In this document: piece after piece, positions 44,736 through 56,070 of the stretch
How the letters are laid out: the number at the start of each line of letters is the position of its first letter
How positions within the stretch are numbered: position 1 is the first letter of the stretch
NCBI GenBank assembly: GCA_018292915.2
Contig: JACVVK020000215.1
Coordinates: 580,001-644,000 of the forward strand
Reading direction: 5' to 3'
Length of the DNA stretch: 64,000 nt
Origin: Batillaria attramentaria
Taxonomy: Eukaryota > Mollusca > Gastropoda > Batillariidae
Program-made: the position numbers and the translations under genes
Notes under the pieces: generated by a model
The model's database searches: none
What the model was told of the DNA's origin: nothing
Seen by the model: the letters and a program-made list of their open reading frames with translations, nothing else

Positions 44736-44883
44736 ACTCGTACGAAGAATCGACCTTCCCACCCGCCCCGAGTTTCGGCAGTGGATCTTGCGATCCTTCT
44801 TACCCTTTAAGTGCTTCGATAGTGGAATCGTCCAAAGTTCAAAAATATTATTGGCCAGTAAACCGCAATCTCCTGAAAAAGTG

Positions 44884-45053
44884 TGGGGAGCCGGGGTGGT
44901 CGAATGGTAGAGCGTCGGACTTCGAATGCTCGGGTCGTGAGTTCGATCCCGGCTGGGGCCAAATATTTGTGCTGGCTTTTTCATCGTTGCCCCGTCTTTG
45001 ATATCACCCGTATGTGGTGGAAAAGGACGTTAAACCCCAAACACCCACCCCAC
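44884..45053 (+). mobile_element. SINE family A with 12-bp target duplication
   Basis: GGAGCCGGGGTGGTCGAATG head, box B GAGTTCGATCCCGG, body ending GTGGTGGAAAAGGACGTTAA and an ACCC tail. The flanks CCTGAAAAAGTG at 44872-44883 and 45054-45065 are identical. Confidence 0.95.
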
Positions 45054-45248
45054 CCTGAAAAAGTGAGAAGAGCTATACCTTCCCATCCCCGAGTTTCGGT
45101 AGTGGACTCGTCCAGCGTGCCCTGTGTGATCTCTTCTCTTACACGGAATTCAACTGTTTAAAAACTTGTTTATTCACCTGCATTGTGCTTTCTGCTCAAC
45201 GTACCAACTGCATTTGCAAGATTAAAAGGAAAGAAACAATGTGTCCAA

Positions 45249-45249
<1 letters not shown>

Positions 45250-45292
<43 letters not shown>

Positions 45293-45298
45293 CCCCCA
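45250..45298. repeat. (CA)n followed by a C-run
   Basis: About 20 CA units, then eight C. Confidence 0.85.
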
Positions 45299-46709
45299 GT
45301 TCCTTTGAGATAAAACGCAACAATACTATACGGACCCTCCTTTGTAAACGTTCGTGTTTTCAATTTTCTGTCTCTTTGTCCAAAGCGATCTATCACCCTG
45401 ACCAAGTCATTAGCTTGCCATGCAAATTGCTAGACCGTGTTGTCGCACTCGCTACAGAGCGCGCACACACCGCACGTGCTCCCTAGAGGGCTCTGCCATA
45501 AGCACATGAAACCGTCACACAAGCTTGTAACCCTCCTTGCATGCTCTATGAGGGCGTTGTGTTGGTGTCGGTGGTATTTTTCCAGCTGCAGCGCACAGTC
45601 TAGCGAGAACCGTTTTTAAGATTCAGTCAGGGTGGAATTATTGCGAATTTGCAGTGGCGTGTGTGTGTGTCTGTCTGTCTGTCTGTCTGTCTGTTGAGGC
45701 TTTGCTCGTGAAGGACACGGGCGTCCAATTAGTGGAGTCAAAAGTGCCACTGAAGCCAACAGAATTCAGCCAATCGCGGCCCGCGGCATAATGAGCACAA
45801 CACATGGCATGATCTGGCAAGCTTTTTGCCAGACACTTCAACCTGGGAAGCACGTGTAGTTTGATATGACTGAAACAAAAAAAGTAAGTCCACTGACGTC
45901 ATTTGAGGAAAAAGACCATTACATCCAATGTCTTTCATCTTGAAATCACCCCTTTTTCCGATAAAACGGCGCCATGGACGTACTGTGTTTTGCCAATACG
46001 ACGCGACAGAGGAAAGTGGCGAGGCTTTGGCCGACGGAGTGGGTTCGTCTATATATTGTCCCGCCAAGCATATGTATCCGTCTGATCTGCTTATGGCGCC
46101 GCCGACTCCTCAATGCGCGCCAGAAAGAGACCTGCAAAATGGTGATCAATTCGAACTTTGTTGGCAGCTAGGCGTTCCACGGCTGCCATGGTTTTGGTTT
46201 GCCACAGCCAGAAGTAAACGGCTCGTTTAATACCTCACGTGTACCACAAAGAAAAGCTGTTTCAAAACGCAGCATTGTCCGGCCACAGGTTGACAGAAAA
46301 TGGAATCATTCCGCTGTTTCCCTGGGCTCTGGGAAAGTTCCTGGTTCGTTAAGTTCCCATTTACGCACCCGTTGCCGTTTGTTTGTGACAATGTCCCTGG
46401 GTGACATTATTCAATTTGTCTAGATAGGAAAATATTGGAGAGGCGCTTTATATGTACCAGTTTTGAGGTGTGGGTGGGGGGGGGGGATTGGAGTGGGGTG
46501 TTTGAGATTCAGTTAACACCTCTGTCGACCTGCAAGGATGATCTCATGAGAAAAAAAAAAGTGTCTACAAACTTCTAGGCCGGCTGTGTTAGGATGCGAA
46601 CCGTCTCCTCCCGCAGATGGTGAGTCCAGCGCTCATCCGGGCAGTTTACTTCAGGGTGGGCAAACGCCCTTGCTTTGTGATACGGTGTGCGGTGGTGAAA
46701 TCAAAACAA

Positions 46710-47117
46710 GGGTGGGTGGGTGGGTGTTTTGGGGTTTAACTCTATTGTGACTGGAGCTGCTGCCGCTTCGACACTGCCCCCGTGAAACTACAGTAAACTG
46801 ACTACAAACTTTACTGAACACACATACAAGCACACGCACTTGACAATTCAATCTGTCTGCGTACTGTATGAAAAAAAAAATGGGTGGAGAATTCAATTTT
46901 GTTCAGCCGTGGGCGATGCGTGGGGATGCGTGAACCTTTGACCGAAGTGTCCCGTCCCGAATGAGTTAACGTCCTTTTCCACCACATACGGGTGATATCA
47001 AAGACGGGGCAACGATGAAAAAGCCAGCACAAATATTTGGCCCCAGCCGGGATACGAACTCACGACCCGAGCATTGGAAGTCCAACACTCTACCATTCGG
47101 CCACCCCGGCTCCCCGG
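46710..47117 (-). mobile_element. SINE family A interrupted by a TTAA-flanked insertion
   Basis: The GGGT-type tail and GGGGTTTAAC lie at 46710-46740; the rest of the element (GTCCTTTTCCACCACATACG to GGCTCCCC) lies at 46970-47117. Uninterrupted copies read GTTTAACGTCC across this point. Confidence 0.85.
46740..46965. mobile_element. TTAA-flanked insertion inside a SINE, probable piggyBac-type MITE
   Basis: TTAA stands at both borders (46736-46739 and 46966-46969). The tips CTCTATTGTGACTGGAGC and, inverted, CTCATTCGGGACGGGACAC are partly alike. The insert is 226 bp and has no coding capacity. Confidence 0.7.
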
Positions 47118-47177
47118 GAAAACAAAACAAAATCCGTTGGATATGTGCTTTAATTTTCCCGCAGCCGGGGTATTCCC

Positions 47178-47202
47178 GGAGAGAGAGAGAGAGAGAGAGA
47201 GA
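47178..47202. repeat. (GA)n microsatellite
   Basis: About 12 GA units. Confidence 0.85.
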
Positions 47203-48025
47203 GGTTTTAGGCAGTACCGCGTCCTTTTTTATTTTGAGCTAAACGATTAGTGATCTTTTGATCTGTATTCCAGAAGGACATCAAACCGGAAGTGAAACAT
47301 GCAGGCTCGGAAAAGTCGTCGGTCTAATTCAAGAAATTGTAAACAAAAACTTCTTTTGATCTGCAAGAACGTCAGTGTCACTGCCAATTATCGGATTAAG
47401 CAGGATACACGAAGAGCTACAAACAATGCAGAAAACTGCTTTCTCTGTTGTGTTAAAGCCTCTACGTTCCTAACGCAACTCAGACGATGGGAGACGATGC
47501 CTGGGTCGAAGTTCTAAGGCTGTTTGCCTGATGGAAGAATGTTTCCTTTGGCGGCCATCGCGACCGTTTTCGGGACTTCCTGGATTCAGCGATTAGAGAA
47601 ATACGACTTTCTTTGAGCCTACGGTCCATTTCTGAACACTGAGACAGGGACTAAAACATTTTTTTTCTAAAAATAGCAACCAGTCAGCGTCATAGTCTAG
47701 CTCGTCCTCAATCTGCAACCAAATCACGTCGTCTGCTCAGTACGCGGTACACTTCTAGGACAACATAATACTTATATGCGCCGGCCAGAGTCACCACAAT
47801 GGTTTCAGATGTTATAATATTATTGTGACCCAAGAGACTGATTCTGACCAGAGAACAGCGCCTGTGCAGAAAATGTGACACGCGTGCAATAGGCGATGAA
47901 TTTCATTTAATTCAGTCTAGAATGTCCGGCGTTTCAAGAGGAGCACAACAAGCAGAGTCAAATCGACGTACAATCTTTGTAAACTGTTGGGATCAAAATC
48001 CAAAAAAAGTTGCCCTTGCTCTAGC

Positions 48026-48198
48026 GGGTGGGTGGGTGGGTGTTTGGGGGTTTACGTCCTTTTCCACCACATAGGGGGATATCAAAGACGGGGCAACGAT
48101 GAAAAAGCCAGCACAAATATTTGTCCCCAGCCGGGATCGAACTCACGACCCGAGCATTAGAAGTCCAACGCTCTACCATTCGGCCACCCCGGCTCACC
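48026..48198 (-). mobile_element. SINE family A with 14-bp target duplication
   Basis: GGGTGGGTGGGTG tail at left, head GAGCCGGGGTGGCCGAATGG at right on the minus strand. The flanks GCCCTTGCTCTAGC (48012-48025) and GCCCTTGCTCTGGC (48199-48212) differ at one base. Confidence 0.92.
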
Positions 48199-48240
48199 GC
48201 CCTTGCTCTGGCAAAAATTTTGAAAGCGAGTAGGACGGTA

Positions 48241-48343
<103 letters not shown>

Positions 48344-48509
48344 CAGTTTCAGAGGTTTCATAGATGGTTGCGCTTTCCTGTGTATAGATTATGTGTGTGT
48401 TGTACATATCGTATCGTTCTGTGTATAATTAAGTGGTCTTGGGGTTTTTTTTGTTTTTTTTTGGTTGTTGTTGTTTTTTTTGTATCCCCCATACCCCAAA
48501 AGGGGAAAA

Positions 48510-48626
48510 AGGAAAATAAAATCTTGAAATCTTGAATCTAGAAATTTTGAAATCTTGAATCTTGAAATCTTGAATCTTGAAATCTTGAAATCTTGAATCT
48601 TGAAATCTTGGATCTTGAAATCTTGA
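48510..48626 (+). repeat. Minisatellite of ATCTTGAA-type units after an AATAAA
   Basis: AATAAAATCTTGAAATCTTG starts an array of 8-10 bp units running to about 48626. The motif directly follows a polyadenylation-like AATAAA, which suggests growth from a retroposon tail. Confidence 0.8.
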
Positions 48627-48961
48627 CGCACAGATGAAGCACACTCGATGGACAGTTTTCCACACACTGTTCTATGCTTGTCATATATATTATATATTGA
48701 GACTTTAACGTGTCTAATAGCCAGCCTACGTTCGTCCGTCTTCCTTGCAATCTTCTCATTGGATTTCTTATCAAAGCTGATCATGGCATCAAGTGGCTCA
48801 GTAGCTGCCTGCTAATGAAGGCAGAGAGAATTCAATGAATAAATGAAACTTTATCTAACGACAGTTTGGGGAGTTAACATAGAACTGTCAGTCTACATAA
48901 CTGCCTTTGCCAACGTTAATTGTAACCAGAGAGAGAGAGAGAGGGTGGGGGCATCTCTAGT

Positions 48962-49544
48962 CCGGGTCCGTCGCTTCTCCATGCCCCTACGACGACGCCC
49001 AACTCGGGCTAACCGAGACCGAGGCGAGCTAAGTGATAAGAAGGAAAAATAAAAAAAAAATACTCTGACAAGGAAAGTGGACAGTTGCGAACAACTTTGA
49101 GGTCCCCGTGTTGTTTCACAGTGTGCACAGAAGCGGTGAAAACTGTCGCATTCACCAGCACAGCCTGGTGTTTTTCAGCCTGTTTAGAGATTATTGCCTG
49201 CATAAGTTGTCTCCCGTGCATACACAGACCCGCAGCATGCGTGCAGCTTTGTACTCTGCCACGAAGAATGCGTGCTTGTTGCGGAAGGGGAGACAACTCA
49301 TGCACACAATAATCTCGAAACAGGCTCAAAATGTACTGTGCTGGTGAATGCGACAGTTTTCACCGCGTCTGTGCACACTGTGAAATAGCACGGGGACCTC
49401 AAAGTTGTTCGCAACTGTCCACTTTCCTTGTCACCGAGTATTTTTGTTTTTGTTTTTCCTTCTTAGCTATCTCTTAGCTCGGCTCGGTCTCGGTTAGCCC
49501 GATTTGGGCGTCGTCGCAGAAGCCTAGAAAAGTGACAGACCCGG
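48962..49544. mobile_element. Foldback (long inverted repeat) element of about 583 bp
   Basis: The left arm from CCGGGTCCGTC through ACGACGCCCAACTCGGGCTA, GGACAGTTGCGAACAACTTT, ACTGTCGCATTCACCAGCAC and GTTGTCTCCC is mirrored on the right (49270-49544) with few mismatches. Arms are about 250 bp and the loop is under 100 bp. Tips are CCGGGTCYGTC. Short frames inside are arm shadows, not genes. Confidence 0.88.
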
Positions 49545-49605
49545 AAGAGGGAAGGGGGTGGGGGTGCCGGGGGGGGGGAAGCGATCACTTCAAGGCATTT
49601 TCTGC

Positions 49606-49651
49606 CACAGAGAGAGAGAGAGAGAGATCACCCCACACCGAAAGGCATTTT

Positions 49652-49699
<48 letters not shown>

Positions 49700-49702
49700 T
49701 CA
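49606..49702. repeat. (GA)n and (CA)n microsatellite pair
   Basis: GAGA tract, a 20-bp spacer, then (CA)n leading into a second GAGA tract. The flanking words TCACCCC and GGCATTTTCTGCCA or GGCTTTTTCTGCCA recur, so this is a short tandem duplication. Confidence 0.8.
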
Positions 49703-50224
49703 TCACCCCGAGGCTTTTTCTGCCAGAGTTGCCGTTCGCAAAGACCGGAAGCAGGAAAAACGCCCGATGCATGCCGGGCCACGCATGGTGCCATTTTACG
49801 GAGAAGGGCACTTAGCGTCGAGAGAACCGTCAAGGTATAGCTCAGTTGACTGGAAAAATGTGTTTTAAGCTCGCCAAACTGCAGTCAGCGCCACCCACCC
49901 GCGAGGTTGATAGAGTAATGAGTTGGAAAGTCGTTTGTCGCACCAGTTTAATCGCTGTCACTGCGCGGGGCAATTTGTGGCAACAGATCATATAACTCAC
50001 GTACAGCCTCGAGGAGATATCACTGACTGGCATCTCAGTGCGTCAGTGACTCCTGGAAAAGTGAAAACTGTAGTTCCAGCTCAGCTAAGTCTATCCGATA
50101 CGTTTGATTCAAAGTGGCCATCAGCCATACGGCCGCAAACCAGTTCTGTTCAGTTCTTGATTTTCATCACCAGAAACAAATTTAGTCGTGGATTTGACAA
50201 ACCACAGTGAAAACAAATTGCTTC

Positions 50225-50501
50225 ATAAGATGGCTCTCTCCCTCTGTACCTGTCTGCAATGCTTACAACCTACCAGCCCTCCCGTACTCTCCGTTCATCA
50301 TCAGAAAAACTGTTAAAGGTTCCAAGAACAACCCTGAAGTCAGCTGGCGGTCGTTCATTTTCTTACGCCGCCCCCTCTGTCTGGAACGCTTTACCTGTCA
50401 CCATTAGGGACCTTCCCACGCTGACTCAATTTAAGGCCCATTTGAAGACCTACCTCTTTAGGCAAGCTTTCGAGCTGTAGACCGACCACTGTTTCATCCG
50501 C

Positions 50502-50551
<50 letters not shown>

Positions 50552-50635
50552 CGCAAAGAGTGTTTCGTAGAAAACAGATAGGCGCTATATAAACTGTATT
50601 CATTATTATTTTATTATTATTATTAAGATACATTC
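50225..50635 (+). mobile_element. LINE 3' end with (GT)n in its 3' UTR and (ATT)n tail
   Basis: The plus strand encodes LLKVPRTTLKSAGGRSFSYA, PSVWNALPVTIRDLPTLTQF and KAHLKTYLFRQAFEL before TAG at 50478-50480. This is the usual C-terminus of a group of non-LTR reverse-transcriptase proteins. The 3' UTR contains (GT)n at 50508-50549 and ends AGGCGCTATATAAACTGTAT with (ATT)n. Confidence 0.85.
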
Positions 50636-50688
50636 ATTTGAATTCCGACTGTAATATATTTCACTACGATCAGATCTACCGATTAAAC

Positions 50689-50869
50689 GGGGAGCCGGGG
50701 TAGCCGAGTGGTAGAGCGTTGGACTCCTAATGCTCGGATCGTGAGTTCGAATCCCGGCTGGGGCCAAATATTTGTACTGGCTTTTTTCTCGTTGCCCCGT
50801 CTTTGATATCACCCTTACGTGGTGGAAAAGGACGTTAAACTCCAAAACACCCACCCACCCACCCACTCA
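50689..50869 (+). mobile_element. SINE family A with target duplication
   Basis: GGGGAGCCGGGGTAGCCGAG head, GAGTTCGAATCCCGGC box B, CCCA-repeat tail. The flanks CTACCGATTAAAC (50676-50688) and CTACCGACCAAAC (50870-50882) agree at 11 of 13 bases. Confidence 0.93.
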
Positions 50870-51094
50870 CTACCGACCAAACAACACACGCTGTGAAAAC
50901 AGAATCGTTCAGGTAGGTTCAGTTCAAGACTGATAGTATCTCTGCGTTCCATCTCTCACTAATCTCCCCAGTGTCATGTTTGAGACTGTTCCAATGTGGG
51001 CGAAGGATACAAATACACAGGGCCTCGAATTGCCTATATATTCCCTATTACCCTCAGGCATCATAGTCACCCCTAACAATGCTTCAATCTAGAA

Positions 51095-51271
51095 GGGTGG
51101 GTGGATGGGTGGGTAATTAGGGGTTTAACGTCCTTTTCCACCACATAGGGTGACATCAAAGACGGGGCAACGATGAAAAAGCCAGCACAATATTTGGCCC
51201 CAGCCGGGATCGAACTCACGCCCCGAGCTTTAGAAGTCCAACGCTCTACCATTCGACCACCCCGGCTCCCC
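51095..51271 (-). mobile_element. SINE family A with 14-bp target duplication
   Basis: GGGTGGGTGGATGGGTGGGT tail at left, tRNA-like head at right on the minus strand. The flanks GCTTCAATCTAGAA at 51081-51094 and 51272-51285 are identical. Confidence 0.95.
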
Positions 51272-51735
51272 GCTTCAATCTAGAAACAATTACTACCATG
51301 AACAGACCATTCAAAGGCACGCACCTGACAGGGGTTTAAACAAATCTGAATGTCTCCTTTCCGCTCAGACCTCACTGGAGTAATGCACGTCTTCTTTCGG
51401 TTTAGGCCAGAGAGACAGTTCACACAAATCCGCTTGCCTCATTTCTGTCCGACCTCTGTGCAAAACGTCCCAGCTTCACTGGCAGCTGGCCTCTTTTTGT
51501 GACCGCCTGGCATGCATCTTGACCTACATAACACAAAAATCACGAAAATCACGCTTTTTCACTGCATACTCGCCAAAAGGGTACCTCAAATAAACACCAA
51601 ATATGACCTCACGGTCAATTTGTGTCCTTACGCCTGTGGGTCATACGGGCCCTGTCGTGCCATTGTACGGGTGATCGTCGGCAACTGTAAACAGAATAGA
51701 AGAGAAAGAAATACCAGTAGTGCTTTTAGTGATTT

Positions 51736-52152
51736 TTCCTACCTAGGTCGGCTTCTACCCAGAGCGGGTGTGCTATGGGCCCAATGGGGGAGGCTGTTGC
51801 CACACAGCCGAGATTCACTCACTTCACGGGTGCGACCTTTGAGTGTGCTTCCCTTGTTAGGACACATCTCATGATGTGGGCGAACACACGGCCGGTACCG
51901 CAGGGCCTGGCTGACTCCGGAATATTCATGACAGGAAGCGTGGGATGTGGCCCTTTCGTGCAGTATCAAACCACAAAGACCTCCATACCATCATCATACC
52001 AACATCCTTATCTTCATCATCACGGATGATTAAAAATTGCCCCGGCTTCCGAGCCCTCCGTGGATTCCACCCAGGACCTGGGAGGAACACCACTGGAACT
52101 GGCGAAGCGCTGAGGCAGCAGCAGCAGCAAAAAAAAAAAAAAATAAATAAAA
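51736..52152 (+). mobile_element. SINE family C, 5'-truncated copy
   Basis: Starts within the body (TTTTTCCTACCTAGGTCGGC), lacks the tRNA-like head, and runs through ACACATCTCATGATGTGG, GAGCCCTCCGTGGATTCCAC and ACCACTGGAACTGGCGAAGC to a (CAG)n and A-rich tail. Confidence 0.82.
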
Positions 52153-52544
52153 TGCGTTGAGCTGTGCATTCTCTGGTCCGGGCACAATGCAGGACGAATT
52201 TGTTGCAAATCTCATTCCACACAACAGAAAAAGCCGACAGCTGTGATTAATAACATGTTGCACAAAATTGAACATAAACGGGTTTCCAGCGACGAAATAC
52301 AAAATGACACATCGGGGAAAACACCAGCTGCCTTGGTGTCGTCACGGTGCAGCAACCATACATAAAAGTTTATCGACTGGGGAGATGGTCAGATGACGGC
52401 GCGAACGAAGTGTCCGGCTTCCGCCCTGTGTCTGCAGCTTCAGGTGATGCGAGAGATTGAAAGTCCAGTGCACAGTCTGCATCAGGTAATCTACTTTCTC
52501 GTGATCCTCGTTTACCAGTAGGGGCCAATGCCTATAAAAATTAA

Positions 52545-52570
52545 TAGAAACAAAAAACCCAAACAAACCC

Positions 52571-52602
<32 letters not shown>

Positions 52603-52908
52603 AAACAAAAACAAAATACAAGAAACAAAAAAAAAAAACAACAACAGCCCCCCCCCCCCCCTAAAGACAAAAAAACAAACAAAAAAAAAACCAACCCAAA
52701 ACCAACCAACCAACCAAACAAAAAATCCCAAACCCAAAACAACCTCCTAAAACAACAACAAAAACGATTACAAAGACCCCCAAAACAAACAAACAAACAA
52801 GCAAACAAACAGACAAAATCCAACAGCAACAAAACAAGCAAACAAAATCACCAGGGACATGAAACCCCCCCCCCCCCAATAAACAAACAACAAAACAAAC
52901 AACAACAA
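52545..52908. repeat. A/C-rich low-complexity tract
   Basis: AAC, ACC and AAAC units with C-runs at about 52648-52660 and 52866-52877. Confidence 0.85.
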
Positions 52909-52939
52909 CACTCGACCATTCGGCTATCCCGGCTCCCCA
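52909..52939 (-). mobile_element. SINE family A head remnant
   Basis: CTCGACCATTCGGCTATCCC then GGCTCCCC, matching only the first 30 bp of the tRNA-like head. The rest is replaced by the A/C-rich tract. Confidence 0.6.
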
Positions 52940-53827
52940 GCTATGCGTTGTGACGGCCCCAGATGGGGACCTTCGGAAAGACAGAGTAAATTTTACCCCC
53001 CCCCCCCCAACAACCAAACCAGATGACGGAGCACCTCATCTTCACGAAATGAACCAGAACCCAAAGTCTACGTCCACAGGGTTCCTCACGTTTGACTGGT
53101 AGCGGGTTGTGAAGGCGTTTAGCGGACGATTAGTGATCTTGTAAATCTGGGCGGGGGAGCGCCACGCTCCCTTTGTGTTGGAATCGATCTTCGGTCCTCC
53201 CTCCCCTTGCCTGATTTCGCCCGCATTCATCACCCGTCTTCATTCAGGGCGATAATTGCGCTTTGAATCGCTGTGCAGCGATTTCGCGGCGGTCATCAGG
53301 CTCACTGAGACCAGTGATTAAGGTCTGGAATTGCCAAGCTGATTTCCCAGCATTCATCTCCTGCCGATTACGCATTCGCTCGTCTGCCGTGACTTTGTAG
53401 AGGGCGCGAGGAGTCACAGCGGAAGTGGCTGGAGGATTCTGGGGCGTGCCTTTAAAAGAGGACGCACGCGGTGTGTGAATTCGTCTTTTGAATCCACTTG
53501 CTTTTGGAGAGGCAGAATTCACTCAGACTGTGTGTTAAAATCTCTCTCTCTCTCTCTCTGGCTAAAATTTTCTTTGTAGGAATGATTTCATGTGGGTTTT
53601 TTTTTTTCTTCTCTCTCTCTGTAGTTAGGTTTTGTTTTTGCAAACGGCTAGTTTGTAAGATGGCTCATTCCTACGTTTAAAACGTTCATCGTTGGGGAAA
53701 AAAGAAAGTTTCACCCTCTTCTTCCGTCTGCTCCTCTCTCTCTCTCTCTCTCTGCAAATATCCTGGCTGCCTATCGTTTTCTTTGTTCGTGAATTTTACT
53801 TATATAAAACTATGATTTGATTCCGAC

Positions 53828-53915
53828 GTGAATCGTCCATCTTGGTTTTGTTGTTGTTGTTGTTGTTGTTGTTGTTTTGTTTGTTTGTTTGTTTGTTTGT
53901 TTGTTTGTTGTTGGT
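53828..53915. repeat. (GTT)n/(GTTT)n tract
   Basis: Ten or so GTT units followed by GTTT units. The minus strand is the usual AAC/AAAC type. Confidence 0.85.
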
Positions 53916-54062
53916 TTTTTTTTTGACGTAACACCCTCCGCATAGACTGTTTCAATTGCAACTTGACAAAGGGTTCTGGGCAGTGTCCACCTAGACTGTG
54001 GGAATGACAAATGTACAATCAAAATATCCGAATTACATACCCCTAAACCGTGCTATCAACCC

Positions 54063-54211
54063 TCACTGTCCATGTTTAAACATATGATCCCATCTGAAGA
54101 CCTTTCTCTACCGCCAAGCTTTTGATAGTTAACCGTTCTGTTGATTCTGTTTGTGTGTACCGTGAGTTGCTTCACATGCCAAAATTAGATGTTTGATTGG
54201 GTGTAGATAGA

Positions 54212-54306
<95 letters not shown>

Positions 54307-54329
54307 TGTGTGCGTGCGTGCGTGCGCGC

Positions 54330-54416
<87 letters not shown>

Positions 54417-54490
54417 TTAAGCGCAGCGAGTCCTTGGTATCTGGAGAGCAGCGCTCTATAAAAACTATGTATCATTATTCATTATTACTT
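54063..54490 (+). mobile_element. LINE 3' end carrying a very long (GT)n/(GTGC)n microsatellite
   Basis: The last codons of a LINE protein (degraded, with AAGACCTTTCTCTACCGCCA AGCTTTTGATAG) are followed by a 3' UTR with a 200-bp GT/GTGC tract at 54213-54415. It ends GCGCAGCGAGTCCTTGGTAT, GCAGCGCTCTATAAAAACTA and an ATT-rich tail. The ending matches the element at 13750-14115. Confidence 0.72.
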
Positions 54491-55009
54491 CCAAACTGTC
54501 TCAGAACGATTCGCGAGCATAGAGTTGATGGAAAGTGGGCCTTTAACGTATCAGTCGCTCTGTGGGGGTATTTAATTTAAGCAGTTATTTTCATGTACGT
54601 TGAAGGGCAACACAATGAACAGAATGCTCTCTAGGAGCACTTGAAGGGTTAAATCATTTGCGTCGTTCATGACAAGAGGGTAAAGGCGAGCTGGTTAAAT
54701 ACACTAACCACGTGAGCTCTTAAAAGCGAAAAATCTATATTTTCCCAGCAAATTCAGGCGATATTTACCAAGGACCCCAGTTAACCCTGTCGCGCCTCTG
54801 AAAAAGAGAATGTGAAAGTCATCGACTTCTCCAGCACTCAATCGCAGGGGGTAAATGGTTCCTTGGACGTAACTGGCGTGCGATCTTTCAGGGAATCTGA
54901 CCTCAGTTAGCGCCAATTATTCTCAAGTCGACCCCATAAATCTGAAGTGATTTTTTTTTTAACCGCAAAGAAAGAGTGGCGATAATGTCTTGGCCAATCA
55001 GTCAGAGAG

Positions 55010-55270
55010 TCGGTGCCGTAGTTCCCGGGCCTGGTTAATGCCGGGATATGTATGACAGGAAGCGTGAAATGCGGCCCTGTCCCGCAGTCCCAAACCACAT
55101 GGACCTCCATAGCATCATGTTACCGTCATCCTCATCTCCATCATCATGCATAATAATATGTTTTTGAAAATGCCCCAGCTTTCGAGCCGTCCGTAGATTC
55201 CACCCATGACCTGGGAGGAACACCACTGGAGCGTTAAAAGAGTTGGGGCAGCAAAAAAAAAAAAAAAAGA
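55010..55270 (+). mobile_element. SINE family C, strongly 5'-truncated copy
   Basis: GGGCCTGGTTAATGCCGGGA, TGACAGGAAGCGTGAAATGC, GAGCCGTCCGTAGATTCCAC and AGGAACACCACTGGAGCG, then an A-run at 55252-55268. Confidence 0.8.
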
Positions 55271-55306
55271 AGTCTGAGCGTTGGGACAGATCTAAACGAT
55301 AAGACC

Positions 55307-55325
55307 GGGGGGGGGGGGGGGGGGG
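55307..55325. repeat. G-run
   Basis: About 19 consecutive G. Confidence 0.9.
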
Positions 55326-55460
55326 TCGCAGTCAAACCTACCCTAGATCTCAAACTCCGAAAATGACTCTTTTTAGCTCCAGAAGTGAAAAAATTGTCAC
55401 GGATTAATTGGTAAAAACACCCCAGCGTGACAATGCAGTGTACCCTTTATTTTGAAGATG

Positions 55461-55770
55461 CTTTGAACAAATGTTCATAAATTTGTGACTCAGTTGAAGA
55501 ATGCGTCCTTTTGGGATCTCCTACTGGGAGATCTCATTGACGAAAATGTAACTTTTTTTGCTCGAATCATTTCAATTTTCAACACACCGCCGAAGATTTT
55601 TTCTTTCTTTTAAACACATTGTCTTGTCGCCGATTGAACAATGTTCGTAAATTTGTGACTCAGTGGAAGAATGTGTCTTCATTGGAGATCTCATTCAGAA
55701 AGATGTAATTTTTTTCTCATATCATTTCACTTTTCAACACGCCGACAAAGAGTTGTTGGTTTTGTTTGTT
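55461..55770 (+). repeat. Tandem duplication of about 172 bp
   Basis: TTCATAAATTTGTGACTCAG and TTCGTAAATTTGTGACTCAG open the units near 55473 and 55645. Both continue through GAAGAATG, GGAGATCTCATT, ATGTAA, a T-run, and TTCAACAC. Confidence 0.75.
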
Positions 55771-55937
55771 TGTTTGTTTGTTTTCTTTTGAACAAAGTTC
55801 TCTTGCCGTCGACTATGAACATGGCGAGTGTCTGAGACGACAGAAAAATACGCAAAGCCTATGCACTCCGTTCTCTCGATGTCGAGGATAGTAAACACTT
55901 ACCAAGCACTACACTTACACTTCTCCAAGCTCTCTCT

Positions 55938-55996
55938 GGTTTTTTTTTTTTTTTTTTTTGTTGTTGTTGTGTGTGAGTGTGTGTGTGAGTGTGTGT

Positions 55997-56066
<70 letters not shown>
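55938..56066. repeat. Poly(T), (GTT)n and long (GT)n tract
   Basis: T-run at 55939-55959, then GT units broken by GA, then about 40 uninterrupted GT. Confidence 0.92.

Positions 56067-56070
<4 letters not shown>

Noticed and set aside
44884..44955. Possible tRNA genes at 30.5, 35.3, 37.3, 44.9, 50.7 and 58.3 kb
   Set aside because: Boxes A and B are present, but acceptor stems do not pair and each is fused to a SINE body with a tail and target duplication.
49085..49347. Open frames in the 49-kb foldback element
   Set aside because: They are mirror images of each other on the two arms and show no homology; they follow from the inverted repeat.
53042..53522. Two minus-strand frames with ordinary amino-acid composition
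   Set aside because: Not recognised as any family, no clear splice signals joining them, and surrounded by repeats; left as unassigned.
54197..54580. Long open frames of alternating Cys-Val or His-Thr over CA/GT tracts (also at 48.2, 57.5, 58.0, 60.4, 63.7 kb)
   Set aside because: They are translations of dinucleotide repeats open in several frames on both strands, with no splice or homology support.
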